Shown here piece by piece: positions 18,184-27,699 of a stretch of 64,000 nucleotides of DNA. Below the pieces are notes generated by a model. It made no database searches. It was not told the origin of the DNA and saw only the letters and a list, made by a program, of their open reading frames with translations. Origin of the DNA: JAHBNG01 sp039028975 (GTDB lineage Bacteria; Chloroflexota; Anaerolineae; Caldilineales; Caldilineaceae); contig JBCCHB010000044.1 in assembly GCA_039028975.1 (NCBI GenBank), positions 38,582 to 102,581 on the forward strand. Reading direction: 5' to 3'. The translations under genes were made by a program, and so were the position numbers. How positions within the stretch are numbered: the first letter of the stretch is position 1; every line of letters begins with the position of its first letter.

Positions 18184-19176
18184 TCACCTCGTAAATCGCT
18201 CAATCACCTTACCCAGTAAGGCGATGGCATTCAGGGGGTTCGGGCCTAACGGTGGTCCAAAGCTCAAATGCTGTACACCGGCATCAACTAATTTCTCTAA
18301 GCGTTCAATTACGTGATGAGCTGTACCCACCACACCAACCCGCATCATCCGTTCATCGACCAGCGCCAAGGCCTTTTGCTCATTTTGTTCCACCATAAGC
18401 GCTTGCTTGATCGGTCCAAAGTCTGCGGGCGATACGCCCAAGCGCTCCATAATCAGTGGGCTTAGGGACGGGCCATAGTAAGCTACCTTTTTGGCCAAGA
18501 CATGGCGGGCAGCGTCATAATCTTCATCCAAGGAGACCCAAATACAGGCAGCCAAATCCAGATTGGACAGATGATTGGCTCGCAATTTAGCCCCCTTCTG
18601 CACGTAGGGAAGCACGCCAAAATAGTGTTCCGGCGGAAAGAGAAGAGGCAGCACACCATCAGCAATTTCCCCGGCGAGGGCAAGCATATTGGGACCCAAC
18701 GCCCCAATATAAATTGGTGTGATCCGGGGGGCTTCAAAGCGCAGGTAGGCTTCGTTCGTCCACGGTAAGAAGCGCCCGTCGGGTTCGGCTCGCTCGCCGC
18801 TCAATAGATGCCGAATCGCCTCAACTGACTCTCGCATAGCGTTCAATGGCTTTTCTTGTCTAATGCCTACCCACTCTAAAAAGTCTTTAGCCCCAGCAGC
18901 AAGCCCCAAGTTAAAGCGGTTACCACTCAATTCATCTAACGTGGCAGCCAACATAGCAATCTCAGCAGGGTTGATGGTATACGGGTTGAAAATACAGCTC
19001 CCAATCTCAATTGTATGAGTCGATTGGGCCAAAGCAGCCAAAATGACCGGTCCGCTTCGCAAAAAGAGATCGTTGGATACCCAAAACTGATCAAATCCAG
19101 CTTTTTCGGCAGCCTGAGCCAAAATAATATATTCGTCAACGGCCAAATCGTTGTTAAGGCGCAAACTAAATCGCAT
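18184..19176 (-). CDS. LLM-class (F420/FMN-dependent) oxidoreductase
   Basis: This 330-residue protein is a luciferase-like TIM barrel: N-terminal MRFSLRLNNDLAVDEYIILAQAAEKAGFDQFWVSNDLF, TIEIGSCIFNPYTINPAEIAMLAATLDELSGNRFNLGLAAG, PIYIGALGPNMLALAGEIADGVLP, and C-terminal DAGVQHLSFGPPLGPN. This form is close to F420-dependent methylene-tetrahydromethanopterin-reductase-like enzymes, common in Chloroflexota and Actinobacteria, which use F420H2 to reduce diverse substrates. FMN use is also possible. It is followed by the MFS gene, and preceded at 18 bases by a small membrane-protein gene on the same strand, so a three-gene unit is likely. Confidence 0.88.
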   Translation of the reverse strand: MRFSLRLNNDLAVDEYIILAQAAEKAGFDQFWVSNDLFLRSGPVILAALAQSTHTIEIGSCIFNPYTINPAEIAMLAATLDELSGNRFNLGLAAGAKDFLEWVGIRQEKPLNAMRESVEAIRHLLSGERAEPDGRFLPWTNEAYLRFEAPRITPIYIGALGPNMLALAGEIADGVLPLLFPPEHYFGVLPYVQKGAKLRANHLSNLDLAACIWVSLDEDYDAARHVLAKKVAYYGPSLSPLIMERLGVSPADFGPIKQALMVEQNEQKALALVDERMMRVGVVGTAHHVIERLEKLVDAGVQHLSFGPPLGPNPLNAIALLGKVIERFTR

Positions 19177-19194
19177 ATGCAGAATGGTTCCTTC

Positions 19195-19461
19195 TTAATC
19201 TGCGCCATCTTCAGTGCTAATCCATAAATAGGTGCCAAAGGCGAGAAGACCTCCGAGCAACACGGTGATCAGCAACATCTCCTGCTCGTAAATGGCTCCA
19301 AAGAGCGTTAATGGTAGCAAGACAACAACCGTTAGGGCAAGACAAAGATCCTGAATAGCCATCAAACGTCGTCCCGACGCGATTGCACAGATACCGACAG
19401 CAATTGATGCCGTAAACAATGTTGACATCAACATTTGGAATCCCATACCATATTGATTCAT
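19195..19461 (-). CDS. Small membrane protein, unknown
   Basis: An 88-residue product with three hydrophobic segments (MLMSTLFTASIAVGICAIASG, LCLALTVVVLLPLTLFGAIY, LLITVLLGGLLAFGTYLWI) and an acidic C-terminus (STEDGAD). It is not recognised. It lies 18 bases upstream of the LLM oxidoreductase on the same strand and is probably its first cotranscribed partner. Confidence 0.55.
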   Translation of the reverse strand: MNQYGMGFQMLMSTLFTASIAVGICAIASGRRLMAIQDLCLALTVVVLLPLTLFGAIYEQEMLLITVLLGGLLAFGTYLWISTEDGAD

Positions 19462-19939
19462 AGCAATCCCTCATTTCTGGTATACTTGCGTTCTGGCATC
19501 GACGAAATGATGTTCTCTCCTGAATATGCTATCGACATATTCTCATCCATGTCCAACCGTAGTATACACCTCGTCAAAGCTCAATTTTAACTTTTTATTG
19601 CCACTTGTCAAATGCGCACAGATGGATGCCCTTTCTGATTAGTCCTTATGCACGATTATTTGAGCAAAGGTCCCATTTATGCTATTTCGTTGTATATCAT
19701 GCCCAAGTTTTTAGATTGCAAAATCGTTACTATTGACTATATATTTGACGTGTGCTTCATGCAGAATATATCTGCTCGGCTATACACAGGCATACACGGT
19801 AGATCGTAATCTTAATGACACTCTTCGGTTTCGTCCCCAGCAGTTCGGTAACGACCTCAAAGCGGCACTGCATCCAGACAGAGTGACATTGCAATCTATA
19901 TTACAGGATCAAGGCACACGATAAGGGAATCACCAGTAT
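19462..19939. other. Intergenic promoter region between small membrane gene and nirB
   Basis: 478 bases that must carry the divergent promoters. A possible -35 TTGACT lies at about 19732. I could not find a clear FNR- or NtcA-type palindrome. The stretch around 19855-19895 (caaagcggcactgcatccagac) resembles 49818-49840 (gcaaagcggcactgtaacca). Confidence 0.4.
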
Positions 19940-22435
19940 ATGGCAGACAAATTGAAATTGATCGTGGTCGGAAATGGGATGGTTGGCTACAAATTTATTG
20001 AGAAGCTTACCGAACAGGACACAGATGGTCGCTATCAGATCATTACCTTCTGCGAAGAACCCCGTCCTGCTTATGATCGAGTCAAGCTCAGCACCTACTT
20101 TTCTGGCAGCACAGTAGATGATCTGACATTAGCCGCACTCTCCTGGTATGAGGAAAAGCATGTTGAACTCTACCTAAACGATGCAGTTATCGCAATCAAT
20201 TCCGCAAGCAAGAGTGTACGCTCAAAGCAGGGTCGAGAGATGAGCTACGATAAACTTGTATTGGCCACCGGTTCATACCCCTTTGTTCCGCCGATCCCTG
20301 GCATAGAAAAAGAAGGCGTCTTCGTCTACCGCACGATTGAGGACCTGGATCAGATCATCGACTACAGCAATCGCTGCAAATCAGCGGCGGTAATCGGCGG
20401 CGGATTGCTCGGTTTGGAAGCGGCCAATGCACTCGTCAACCTGAAGTTAGAGACCAGCGTTGTTGAGTTCGCACCCTATCTTATGCCTAGGCAAGTCGAT
20501 CAGCAAGGCTCAGCCTTTTTACAGCGAAAGATTGAAGATCTCAATGTCAATGTTTTGACCAACACGGCGACCCAAGAGATTGCAGGTAATAGCTCTGTCA
20601 CGGCCATGCGTTTTAGTGATGATAGCCAGCTTGAGGTGGACATGATCGTCGTCTCCGCTGGCATTCGACCTAGGGATGAGCTGGCGCAAGAGTATGGTTT
20701 GGCGATTGGCCCGCGAGGTGGCATTTGCGTGAATGATTCAATGCAAACCTCTGATCCAGATATTTACGCTATTGGTGAATGTGCGCTCCATAGAGAGATG
20801 ATCTACGGATTGGTGGCACCCGGATACCGAATGGCAGAAACGGCTTGTGCTCATCTACTTGAAGAAGAAGCCAGCTTTACAAGCGCGGACATGTCGACGA
20901 AATTGAAGTTGATGGGTGTGGACGTAGCAAGCGTAGGCAATACTGCTCCCGCAGGAGACAACATTGAATCCGTTGTCTTCATGGATTCGCGCGCTGGGGT
21001 TTATAAAAAGATGTTCTTTGACATCAAGGAGAACACGGTCCAAGGCGCAATTCTAGTTGGCAACGCTGACGACTATGGGAATCTATTACAGATGTACCTC
21101 AATCGGATGAAGCTACCCGAATCACCAGAATCGCTTATTGTTCAAGGTGGCGAGACCAACGGACAAGCTGGCGTGGGAGTGGGTGTGGATGCCTTGCCAG
21201 AGACGGCACAGATCTGTAGCTGCGAGAATGTCTACAAGGGCACGATCGTTCAAAATATTCAAGAGGGCTGCCACGATGTAGGTACAATTAAAGCCTGCAC
21301 AAAGGCGGGTACAGGCTGCGGCAGTTGTGTTCCTCTACTCAATGATATTCTCACAATCGAACTGGAAAGGGCAGGAATTACTGTTGATAAATCTCTTTGT
21401 GAGCATTTCTCCTATACTCGCCAAGAGCTGGTGGAGATCGTCAAAATTGCCCGCGTGAAGACATTTGATGAACTGCTCGGTACCTATGGCCAAGGGCGGG
21501 GTTGCGAGATCTGTAAGCCAGCTGTAGCTTCAATATTGGCCAGCTACTGGAATGAGTACGTCATGGAGCACCAGACAATCCAAGACACCAATGACTTTTA
21601 TCTGGCAAACATGCAGAAAAATGGTACGTACTCGGTTATCCCAAGAGTACCAGGGGGAGAGATCACGCCTGAACAACTGATTCGCATGGGCGAAGTAGCC
21701 AAGGAATTTTCGCTATACACGAAGATCACAGGTGGTCAACGGATTGACCTCTTTGGCGCTCGTTTGGAGGATTTGCCCAAAATATGGTCCCGTCTGGGTG
21801 AAGTGGGGTTAGAATCAGGTCATGCTTATGCCAAAGCGTTACGCACGGTCAAGTCTTGCGTGGGTTCCTCTTGGTGTCGCTTTGGTGTTCAGGATTCGAC
21901 AAGCTTAGCCATACGGGTTGAGAGCCGCTATAAAGGTCTACGTGCTCCCCATAAGCTAAAGATGGCCGTATCTGGCTGTGCCCGAGAATGCGCCGAGGCA
22001 CAAGGCAAAGATGTAGGCATCATTGCTACCGAAAATGGATGGAACCTCTACGTCTGTGGTAATGGTGGAATGAAACCACAACACGCCCAGCTATTGGCCA
22101 CTGACATTGATGAAGAGATCCTAATTCGTTATATCGATCGCTTCTTAATGTACTATGTACGCACAGCCGACAAGCTGACCCGAACGGCAACTTGGCTTAA
22201 CAAGCTGCCGGGCGGAATGGAGAAGGTGAAGGAGGTTGTCGTTGACGATTCGCTCGGTCTTGCAGTAGAGTTGGAGCGAGAGATGCAGCACATCGTTGAC
22301 ACCTACGTTTGTGAGTGGAAAAAGACCACTGAAACGCCAGAAATGCTCACCCGCTTCCGTCCATTTATCAATGTAGAAGAACCCGATCCGACAATTCAGT
22401 TTGATTTAGTCCGTGGACAACCCCAGCCGGTGTAG
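19940..22435 (+). CDS. nirB: NAD(P)H-dependent assimilatory nitrite reductase, large subunit
   Basis: An 831-residue enzyme that reduces nitrite to ammonium with six electrons from NAD(P)H through FAD, Fe-S and siroheme. Domains in order: an FAD-binding disulfide-oxidoreductase part (VVGNGMVGYKF at the N-terminus) with the NAD-binding VIGGGLLGLEAA near residue 152; BFD-like [2Fe-2S] domains at about 425-530 (CSCENVYKG, ACTKAGTGCGSCVP, then GRGCEICKP); and a nitrite/sulfite reductase half-domain at about 560-800. The siroheme-[4Fe-4S] cysteines are in SCVGSSWCRFG and SGCARECAEAQ. Length is normal for NirB. It heads the nitrate-assimilation group, with nirD 94 bases downstream; sirC-like and nitrate reductase genes follow. 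Cytoplasmic. Confidence 0.96.
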   Translation: MADKLKLIVVGNGMVGYKFIEKLTEQDTDGRYQIITFCEEPRPAYDRVKLSTYFSGSTVDDLTLAALSWYEEKHVELYLNDAVIAINSASKSVRSKQGREMSYDKLVLATGSYPFVPPIPGIEKEGVFVYRTIEDLDQIIDYSNRCKSAAVIGGGLLGLEAANALVNLKLETSVVEFAPYLMPRQVDQQGSAFLQRKIEDLNVNVLTNTATQEIAGNSSVTAMRFSDDSQLEVDMIVVSAGIRPRDELAQEYGLAIGPRGGICVNDSMQTSDPDIYAIGECALHREMIYGLVAPGYRMAETACAHLLEEEASFTSADMSTKLKLMGVDVASVGNTAPAGDNIESVVFMDSRAGVYKKMFFDIKENTVQGAILVGNADDYGNLLQMYLNRMKLPESPESLIVQGGETNGQAGVGVGVDALPETAQICSCENVYKGTIVQNIQEGCHDVGTIKACTKAGTGCGSCVPLLNDILTIELERAGITVDKSLCEHFSYTRQELVEIVKIARVKTFDELLGTYGQGRGCEICKPAVASILASYWNEYVMEHQTIQDTNDFYLANMQKNGTYSVIPRVPGGEITPEQLIRMGEVAKEFSLYTKITGGQRIDLFGARLEDLPKIWSRLGEVGLESGHAYAKALRTVKSCVGSSWCRFGVQDSTSLAIRVESRYKGLRAPHKLKMAVSGCARECAEAQGKDVGIIATENGWNLYVCGNGGMKPQHAQLLATDIDEEILIRYIDRFLMYYVRTADKLTRTATWLNKLPGGMEKVKEVVVDDSLGLAVELEREMQHIVDTYVCEWKKTTETPEMLTRFRPFINVEEPDPTIQFDLVRGQPQPV

Positions 22436-22529
22436 GGCAAGTGGTAAGTGGCAAGGATAGATTCTGCCCCTGACCGCTCACCTGCAAACCTGCTTACCTA
22501 TCACTGCCTAAACTAAAGGAAATTACCGA

Positions 22530-22862
22530 ATGAAACAGTGGGTAAAGGTAGCCCAAAGCAAGGATTTCGTCGACAATAGAGGCGGCTGTGTCAAAATTGG
22601 TGATGAACAGATTGCAATTTTCAATTTCAATAAAGACGAATGGTATGCTGTACAAAATTTGTGCCCTCATGAGCAACGGATGGTATTAGCTCGTGGCCTG
22701 ATTGGTGATGCTCAGGGTACACCCAAGATTGCTTGTCCACTGCACAAAAACAGTTTTTGTTTGCGTACAGGGAAGCATATGGGGGGTCAAGAAGAATTTC
22801 AGCTGACTACATATCCGATAAAGGAAAACGAGGGATTCGTCTATTTAGAAATCGATCTATAG
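22530..22862 (+). CDS. nirD: Nitrite reductase small subunit, Rieske-type
   Basis: Predicted small subunit of the NADH nitrite reductase, 110 residues. It has the NirD start (MKQWVKVAQSKDFVDNRGGCVKIGDEQIAIFNF) and a complete Rieske [2Fe-2S] ligand set, CPHE (C-x-H) and CPLH (C-x-x-H). Many enterobacterial NirD proteins lack these ligands, so this one may carry a cluster. ATG follows an AAAGGAAAT ribosome site. It lies directly after nirB and should be cotranscribed with it. Confidence 0.92.
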   Translation: MKQWVKVAQSKDFVDNRGGCVKIGDEQIAIFNFNKDEWYAVQNLCPHEQRMVLARGLIGDAQGTPKIACPLHKNSFCLRTGKHMGGQEEFQLTTYPIKENEGFVYLEIDL

Positions 22863-22867
22863 ATCTT

Positions 22868-22946
22868 CGCCAACAGATTCCTCAGATTGCTTTCTCTCCC
22901 CCCATTATCTGTAAAATCTGAGGAATCTCTCAAATCTGTTGATAAT
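22868..22946. repeat. Inverted repeat after nirD
   Basis: Arms around caacagattcctcagatt and aatctgaggaatctctcaaatctgttg can pair over most of their length with a ~30-base loop. It lies just after the nirD stop. It could end the nirBD transcript or be a mobile repeat; no long T-run follows. Confidence 0.5.
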
Positions 22947-23747
22947 GATATACCGAAACGCCAAGCCCCTAACAATGTCACCGACCTATATGACCTGGTT
23001 TGGCGAATGCTCCGACAACACTTTCTGCTCATTGCCTGACTCCTGCTGACAGCCTTACTTGGCATACCTCGGTCGCCTTCTCTACAATTTACGTAATCGC
23101 CATATCCCATTCACCTGGCCCCTGGTAGCATCTGCCAAGGTATGCCATTGGACAGATTGCATCTTTCAATTCTGAGAACTCCAGATGCATATCAATGCAT
23201 TCATCATACCAACCGATGTGACTACCCAACTGTAGTTGGCCAGAAAAGTTCCGCCCTCGTTTTCTGGAATTTCCCAGAAGGGATGGGACTGAAGTCTTGG
23301 CAAGACTTTTCAGGCGAAGTATATCTACCGCTTGCAACACCTCGCCCATGTGCACATCGCACAACAAAATCATTTGTCTCGCTGTCATAATTCCTTATAA
23401 AACATCAAAAAATTTGACGATCGACAAATCGATGTACATTTTGCACTATCTAAATTATGCTGTTTTGTCCATATTGACTCTTTCACTCTTCCTTATTGTC
23501 ATTATACTGAATGAATGTCAATGCTGCTTGTTTGCCTCGACTTTAGTCAAAAACATTAGGTTGTAGTGAGTTCTGGCATGCCCCGTGCCAAGCTTAGGCG
23601 TACTCATTGTGAGTGCTCTGCATCTGTGATTTAATCATAGAGTAGGCATTCCAGCCAACAAGTGCACTATTTCTACACCACGCATATTCTACAAAACACA
23701 TTCTACAAGAAATCTTCTACAAAGGATCACGGAAAGGAATTGAAGCA
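22947..23747. other. Long non-coding gap inside the nitrate region
   Basis: About 800 bases with no credible gene; small open frames on both strands lack ribosome sites and family resemblance. It contains repeat R3 (23238-23322) and the upstream region of the narK-type gene, including short repeats of attctacaa (23687-23715). The transporter gene probably has its own promoter here. Confidence 0.5.
23238..23322 (+). repeat. MITE-like repeat R3, copy 1
   Basis: About 85 bases with inverted ends (ggccagaaaagttcc ... aagacttttcaggcg). The opposite-strand sequence at 43008-43092 is closely similar over its whole length, including ccgccctc and gcgaagtat. Related, more divergent copies are at 41013-41087 and 34950-34986. 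Confidence 0.7.
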
Positions 23748-25097
23748 ATGGATTTTAAGAATAAAGCGACTAAGATCGACTTATTTAGCTTTAGCACTCC
23801 TCCGATGCGGGCATTCCACGTTACTTGGTTTGCCTTCTTTCTCTGCTTTTTCGGCTGGTTTGGTATTGTTCCTCTTATGAAAGGGGACAATGGTGTGATT
23901 GCGACCATCGGTTTGACGCCTGCGCAGGTTGGAAACTCGGTAATTGCTGCCGTGTCACTCACCATTATTGCTCGCTTGCTTATCGGTCCCATGTGTACTC
24001 GATTTGGCTCACGTAAGGTATACACAGGGCTGCTGATTCTTGGTTCGCTGCCTGTTATGCTCATCGGTCTTTCCCAGACGCCAACCCAGTTCATTATTGC
24101 CCGTGTTCTCATTGGCGTTATTGGCGCCTCATTTGTAATTACTCAGTATCACACCAGCGTTATGTTTGCCCCCAACATTGTGGGCACCGCCAATGCGACA
24201 ACTGCCGGGTGGGGAAACTTGGGCGGTGGTGTGACTCAAGCCGTTATGCCTCTCATCTTGGCTGCCGTACTGACCTTTGTGCCTGCGGCAATTGGTTGGC
24301 GAGTGGCAATGGTCGTCCCTGGTTTGGCCATGCTCGTGACGGCTGCTGCTTACTGGTTCTTGACTCAAGATGCTCCGGATGGGAACTACACAGAGTTGCG
24401 CGCACGGGGTGAAATGCCTGAAGCTAAGGATACAAATGGCACCTTTATGGAAGCCATCAAGGATAAGCGGGTTATTGCTCTCTTCTTTATCTATGCTGCT
24501 TGCTTCGGTATCGAGCTAACGATTAATGGTACGGCTGCCCTGTACTTCTTTGATAAGTTTGGTCTGAGCCTAGCCACTGCGGGACTAGTAGCTAGCCTTT
24601 TTGGCCTAATGAACATCTTTGCACGATCCATGGGCGGTATCTTTAGCGACATGTTGAACAAAAGCGGCGGTTTAAAAGGCCGAGTGCGATTTCTATTCTT
24701 GTGCTTATTCTTGGAAGGCATTGCGCTTGTGGTCTTTGCCAATATGGGTGTACTCGCAGTCGCGATTCCCTCTCTAATCATCTTTAGTCTCTTTGTGCAG
24801 ATGTCAGAAGGTGCCACCTATGCCATTGTTCCCTACATCAACAAACGGGCATTGGGGGCGATTTCCGGAATCGTTGGTGCAGGTGGTAATTTTGGCGCCA
24901 TGTTGGCTGGATTCCTTTTCCGCCGCGGTACTGATTTTTATTCTCAATCGTACATGATATTGGGTATTTTGGTGGCAATCTGTGCCTTCCTCGCCTTCAT
25001 GGTTCGCTTCTCGGAAGAAGAAGAGAAGGCTGCTGCAGAGGAGACAGCTGCCCGGTTGGCGGATACACCTGATGGGGCACTTGTTGGGGCAGATTGA
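23748..25097 (+). CDS. narK: Nitrate/nitrite transporter, NarK-type MFS
   Basis: A 449-residue inner-membrane protein of 12 helices. It has the nitrate-signature motif AGWGNLGGGVTQ in helix 5 and a second in helix 11 (SGIVGAGGNFGAM). TWFAFFLCFFGWFGIVPLM in helix 1 and MCTRFGSRKVYTG in loop 2-3 are typical for nitrate porters. It takes up nitrate for the reductase encoded next and may export nitrite. Eukaryote-like NrtP and bacterial NasA/NarK are related. It is preceded by an 885-base gap and followed by an inverted repeat and then the nitrate reductase gene. Confidence 0.93.
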   Translation: MDFKNKATKIDLFSFSTPPMRAFHVTWFAFFLCFFGWFGIVPLMKGDNGVIATIGLTPAQVGNSVIAAVSLTIIARLLIGPMCTRFGSRKVYTGLLILGSLPVMLIGLSQTPTQFIIARVLIGVIGASFVITQYHTSVMFAPNIVGTANATTAGWGNLGGGVTQAVMPLILAAVLTFVPAAIGWRVAMVVPGLAMLVTAAAYWFLTQDAPDGNYTELRARGEMPEAKDTNGTFMEAIKDKRVIALFFIYAACFGIELTINGTAALYFFDKFGLSLATAGLVASLFGLMNIFARSMGGIFSDMLNKSGGLKGRVRFLFLCLFLEGIALVVFANMGVLAVAIPSLIIFSLFVQMSEGATYAIVPYINKRALGAISGIVGAGGNFGAMLAGFLFRRGTDFYSQSYMILGILVAICAFLAFMVRFSEEEEKAAAEETAARLADTPDGALVGAD

Positions 25098-25128
25098 GGT
25101 ATGCCGATTAGCTTATACGCAGCCCTGT

Positions 25129-25186
25129 TTGAAAACCCGAGTTTGCCAGAGCCTCTACAGGAGAGAGCAAGCTCGGGCTTTCAAAG
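25129..25186 (+). repeat. Inverted repeat R5, copy 1 (before nitrate reductase)
   Basis: 19-base arms tttgaaaacccgagtttgc (25129-25147) and gcaagctcgggctttcaaa (25168-25186) differ at two positions, both G-U compatible in RNA. The flanks and layout resemble the hairpin at 50103-50158, including the following accgca. Possible terminator after narK or leader hairpin for the reductase gene. Confidence 0.6.
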
Positions 25187-25221
25187 CGACCGCAGTTTAT
25201 CAATCAGTGAATAGTTGATAC

Positions 25222-27579
25222 ATGATGCAATCTCAAAATGATTCTACTCACCAAAACGGGCGTGTGACGGAAAGAGGCACCCAGTACAATACCTATTGTC
25301 CATACTGTGGTGTCGGGTGTGGATTACGAGTCAGTGTCGCAGATGGGCAGGTAACAAAGGTGGCGGGTAATCCAGAGCATCCCTCGACTCTGGGTGAGCT
25401 CTGTCTCAAACCAATTCACTTGCCTAGCTCGCTCAACACACCGGATCGTATCCGAGACCCGCTGATTCGAATGTCAGAGTTGGAGGACACGTTTCAACCC
25501 ACAACTTGGGAGATGGCGACTGAATATATTGCTGAGGCACTAAGTGATATTATTGGTCGATATGGCCCCGACTCAGTTGCCTTTTATGGCTCAGGCCAAT
25601 TTACCACCGAAGATTACTATGTGGCCAACAAGTTGCTCAAGGGCTTCATTGGGACCAACAACTTTGATGCGAACTCTCGTCTTTGCATGGCCTCTGCCGT
25701 AGTCGGTTACGTGACGTCGCTTGGTTCCGACGGTCCACCCCCAGCATATGAGGACATTGACGTTGCTGACTGCTTCTTTCTTATCGGAACCAACACGGCA
25801 GATTGTCATCCGGTGCTATACAATCGCATCAAGCGCCGCAAGAAAAGTGCTCCGGATCAGGTCAAAGTGATCGTGGTCGACCCGCGCGAGACGCGCACGA
25901 CGGCCATTGCCGATCTGCATCTATCTATTCGTCCTGGAACCGATGTGGTTCTGTTGAATGGGATGTTGAATATTCTTTACCGCGCTGGAAAAGTAGATGT
26001 CGCCTTCATCGAAAAGCAAACCAATGGTTTTGAATTGGCGCTGACCAAGGCTTTGGAAATTGCCCCCAACGAGGCGGCTGAGTTCTGTGGGATCTCTGAA
26101 GGAGATCTGACAAGCGCCGCTATGTATTTTGGCAATGCAACCAGTGTTCTCTCCTTCTGGAGTATGGGGCTAAACCAGAGCGTGAATGGAGTTGCCAAAA
26201 ATCACGGAGTCATCAACTTACACTTAGCGACCGGGCAGATCGGCAAACCAGGTAGCGGTCCCTTCTCCTTGACTGGGCAACCCAATGCCATGGGTGGGCG
26301 CGAAGCAGGTGGGCTTTGCCACATCTTACCGGGCTATCGGTTGATTGCCAATTCAGAGCACCGCCAAGAGGTTGAAGATTTTTGGGATGTTCCCGAGGGA
26401 AGAATTACCAGCAAACCGGGCTTGGCCGCGGTAGAGATGTTTGAAGCTGCTGCACGTGGTGATGTGAAAGCCATGTGGATTATGTGTACCAATCCCGTCG
26501 TTTCCATGCCTAATTTAGACGTGATCGAGGCAGCGATGGAAAATCTAGAGCTGCTTATTGTGACAGATGCTTACCACCCAACCGACACGACCCAGTATGC
26601 CCATGTACTTCTACCTGCAGCCCAGTGGTCTGAGCGAGAAGGGGTCATGACCAATTCGGAAAGACGCATCACCTACCTACCCCAGATGGTGAGGCCAATC
26701 GGTCTTGCCAAACCAGATTGGCGCATTATGTCGGATGTTGCGGCAGCCATGGGGTATGGGTCTTCTTTTTCTTATGAGTCTGCCGCTGATGTCTTCCATG
26801 AATTTGTGCAGCTCACCCAAGGGCGGCTTTGTGATTACAGCGGTGTTAGCTATGACCGTCTGCAAAGCGAAGGGCCACTTCAATGGCCTGTGCCAAATTC
26901 GGCTCACCCTGGTACAGCTAGACTCTATACTGAATTACATATGAATGGTTCCGATCAGTCATACAGAGAAAATGGCATAAGCAACGGCGCTGTGCATACT
27001 GTTGTTCACGGTATTTCCATCAGAACCGCAGATGCGGCCAGCAACGATGCTGATGGCAAAATCTTTAGGACTGACGATGGCAAGGCCAAGTTCCGTGCTG
27101 CAGAATACGTATCCGTTGCCGAAGAGCCAAGCGAGGAATTTCCCTTGATCTTAACCACGGGGCGATTGCGTAACCAGTGGCACACCATGACCCGCACAGG
27201 GAAATCGGCGAGCCTGATGAAGGGCGCTCCTGAACCCTTTCTAGAAATTCACCCAACTGACGCCGGGCGTCGCCGCATCGAAAGCGACGACATTGTTGAA
27301 ATTCGCTCGCAACGGGGTACGGTCTGGGCAAAGGCAAGGGTCACCAAAAAGATTCGGCAAGGAACCTGCTTTATGCCGTTTCACTGGGGAAGGCTGGCAG
27401 GAAAATTTAAAGCGGCGAATAATGTCACCACCGAGGCAGTTGACCCACTATCCAAAGAGCCTGAACTCAAGGCATGCGCAGTACAGGTTCGTTTACGGCC
27501 TGGCTATCAAGTGATTCGCACATCAAAGATCTATCAACGCTTAGCCGCCAAGCTCAGGGGAGGTGAGGTCAAGCAGTAG
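25222..27579 (+). CDS. nasA: Assimilatory nitrate reductase, molybdopterin catalytic subunit
   Basis: A 785-residue enzyme of the DMSO-reductase superfamily. It has an N-terminal [4Fe-4S] site with C26, C29, C33 and C61 (CPYCGVGC ... GELC). Molybdopterin regions follow, with C155 in SRLCMASA as the likely Mo ligand, as in NasA/Nap-type reductases. GSGPFSLTGQPNAMGGRE and TGRLRNQWHTMTRTG are typical for assimilatory nitrate reductases. It reduces nitrate to nitrite in the cytoplasm. It has no BFD C-terminal domain and no Tat signal. Electrons may come from ferredoxin or a flavoprotein not encoded nearby. It sits between the transporter and siroheme genes, which supports nitrate rather than formate as the substrate. 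Confidence 0.92.
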   Translation: MMQSQNDSTHQNGRVTERGTQYNTYCPYCGVGCGLRVSVADGQVTKVAGNPEHPSTLGELCLKPIHLPSSLNTPDRIRDPLIRMSELEDTFQPTTWEMATEYIAEALSDIIGRYGPDSVAFYGSGQFTTEDYYVANKLLKGFIGTNNFDANSRLCMASAVVGYVTSLGSDGPPPAYEDIDVADCFFLIGTNTADCHPVLYNRIKRRKKSAPDQVKVIVVDPRETRTTAIADLHLSIRPGTDVVLLNGMLNILYRAGKVDVAFIEKQTNGFELALTKALEIAPNEAAEFCGISEGDLTSAAMYFGNATSVLSFWSMGLNQSVNGVAKNHGVINLHLATGQIGKPGSGPFSLTGQPNAMGGREAGGLCHILPGYRLIANSEHRQEVEDFWDVPEGRITSKPGLAAVEMFEAAARGDVKAMWIMCTNPVVSMPNLDVIEAAMENLELLIVTDAYHPTDTTQYAHVLLPAAQWSEREGVMTNSERRITYLPQMVRPIGLAKPDWRIMSDVAAAMGYGSSFSYESAADVFHEFVQLTQGRLCDYSGVSYDRLQSEGPLQWPVPNSAHPGTARLYTELHMNGSDQSYRENGISNGAVHTVVHGISIRTADAASNDADGKIFRTDDGKAKFRAAEYVSVAEEPSEEFPLILTTGRLRNQWHTMTRTGKSASLMKGAPEPFLEIHPTDAGRRRIESDDIVEIRSQRGTVWAKARVTKKIRQGTCFMPFHWGRLAGKFKAANNVTTEAVDPLSKEPELKACAVQVRLRPGYQVIRTSKIYQRLAAKLRGGEVKQ

Positions 27580-27619
27580 CATGATGCGAATGAGGCTGAG
27601 AAGCAACATTATCTACGGT

Positions 27620-27680
27620 CGTTTCCAAAGCCGTAGTCTTCATAGTCGCTATCAGAGAGACCAAACTACAGTTTGAAACG
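27620..27680 (+). repeat. Imperfect inverted repeat before the 147-aa gene
   Basis: Arms cgtttccaaagccgtagt and actacagtttgaaacg pair imperfectly. It resembles the R5 hairpins in position (in a gap of the nitrate region) and partly in sequence. Confidence 0.4.
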
Positions 27681-27699
27681 GAGCTGGGTGTAGCCACTG

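Noticed and set aside
19462..19939. FNR- or NtcA-type operator upstream of nirB
   Set aside because: No palindrome with acceptable match was seen; only a possible -35 box.
23089..23388. 99-aa minus-strand open frame in the nirD-narK gap
   Set aside because: It runs through repeat R3 and resembles no protein family.
25222..27579. Formate dehydrogenase for the molybdopterin enzyme
   Set aside because: Position between a nitrate transporter and siroheme gene, and assimilatory-type motifs, favour nitrate reductase.
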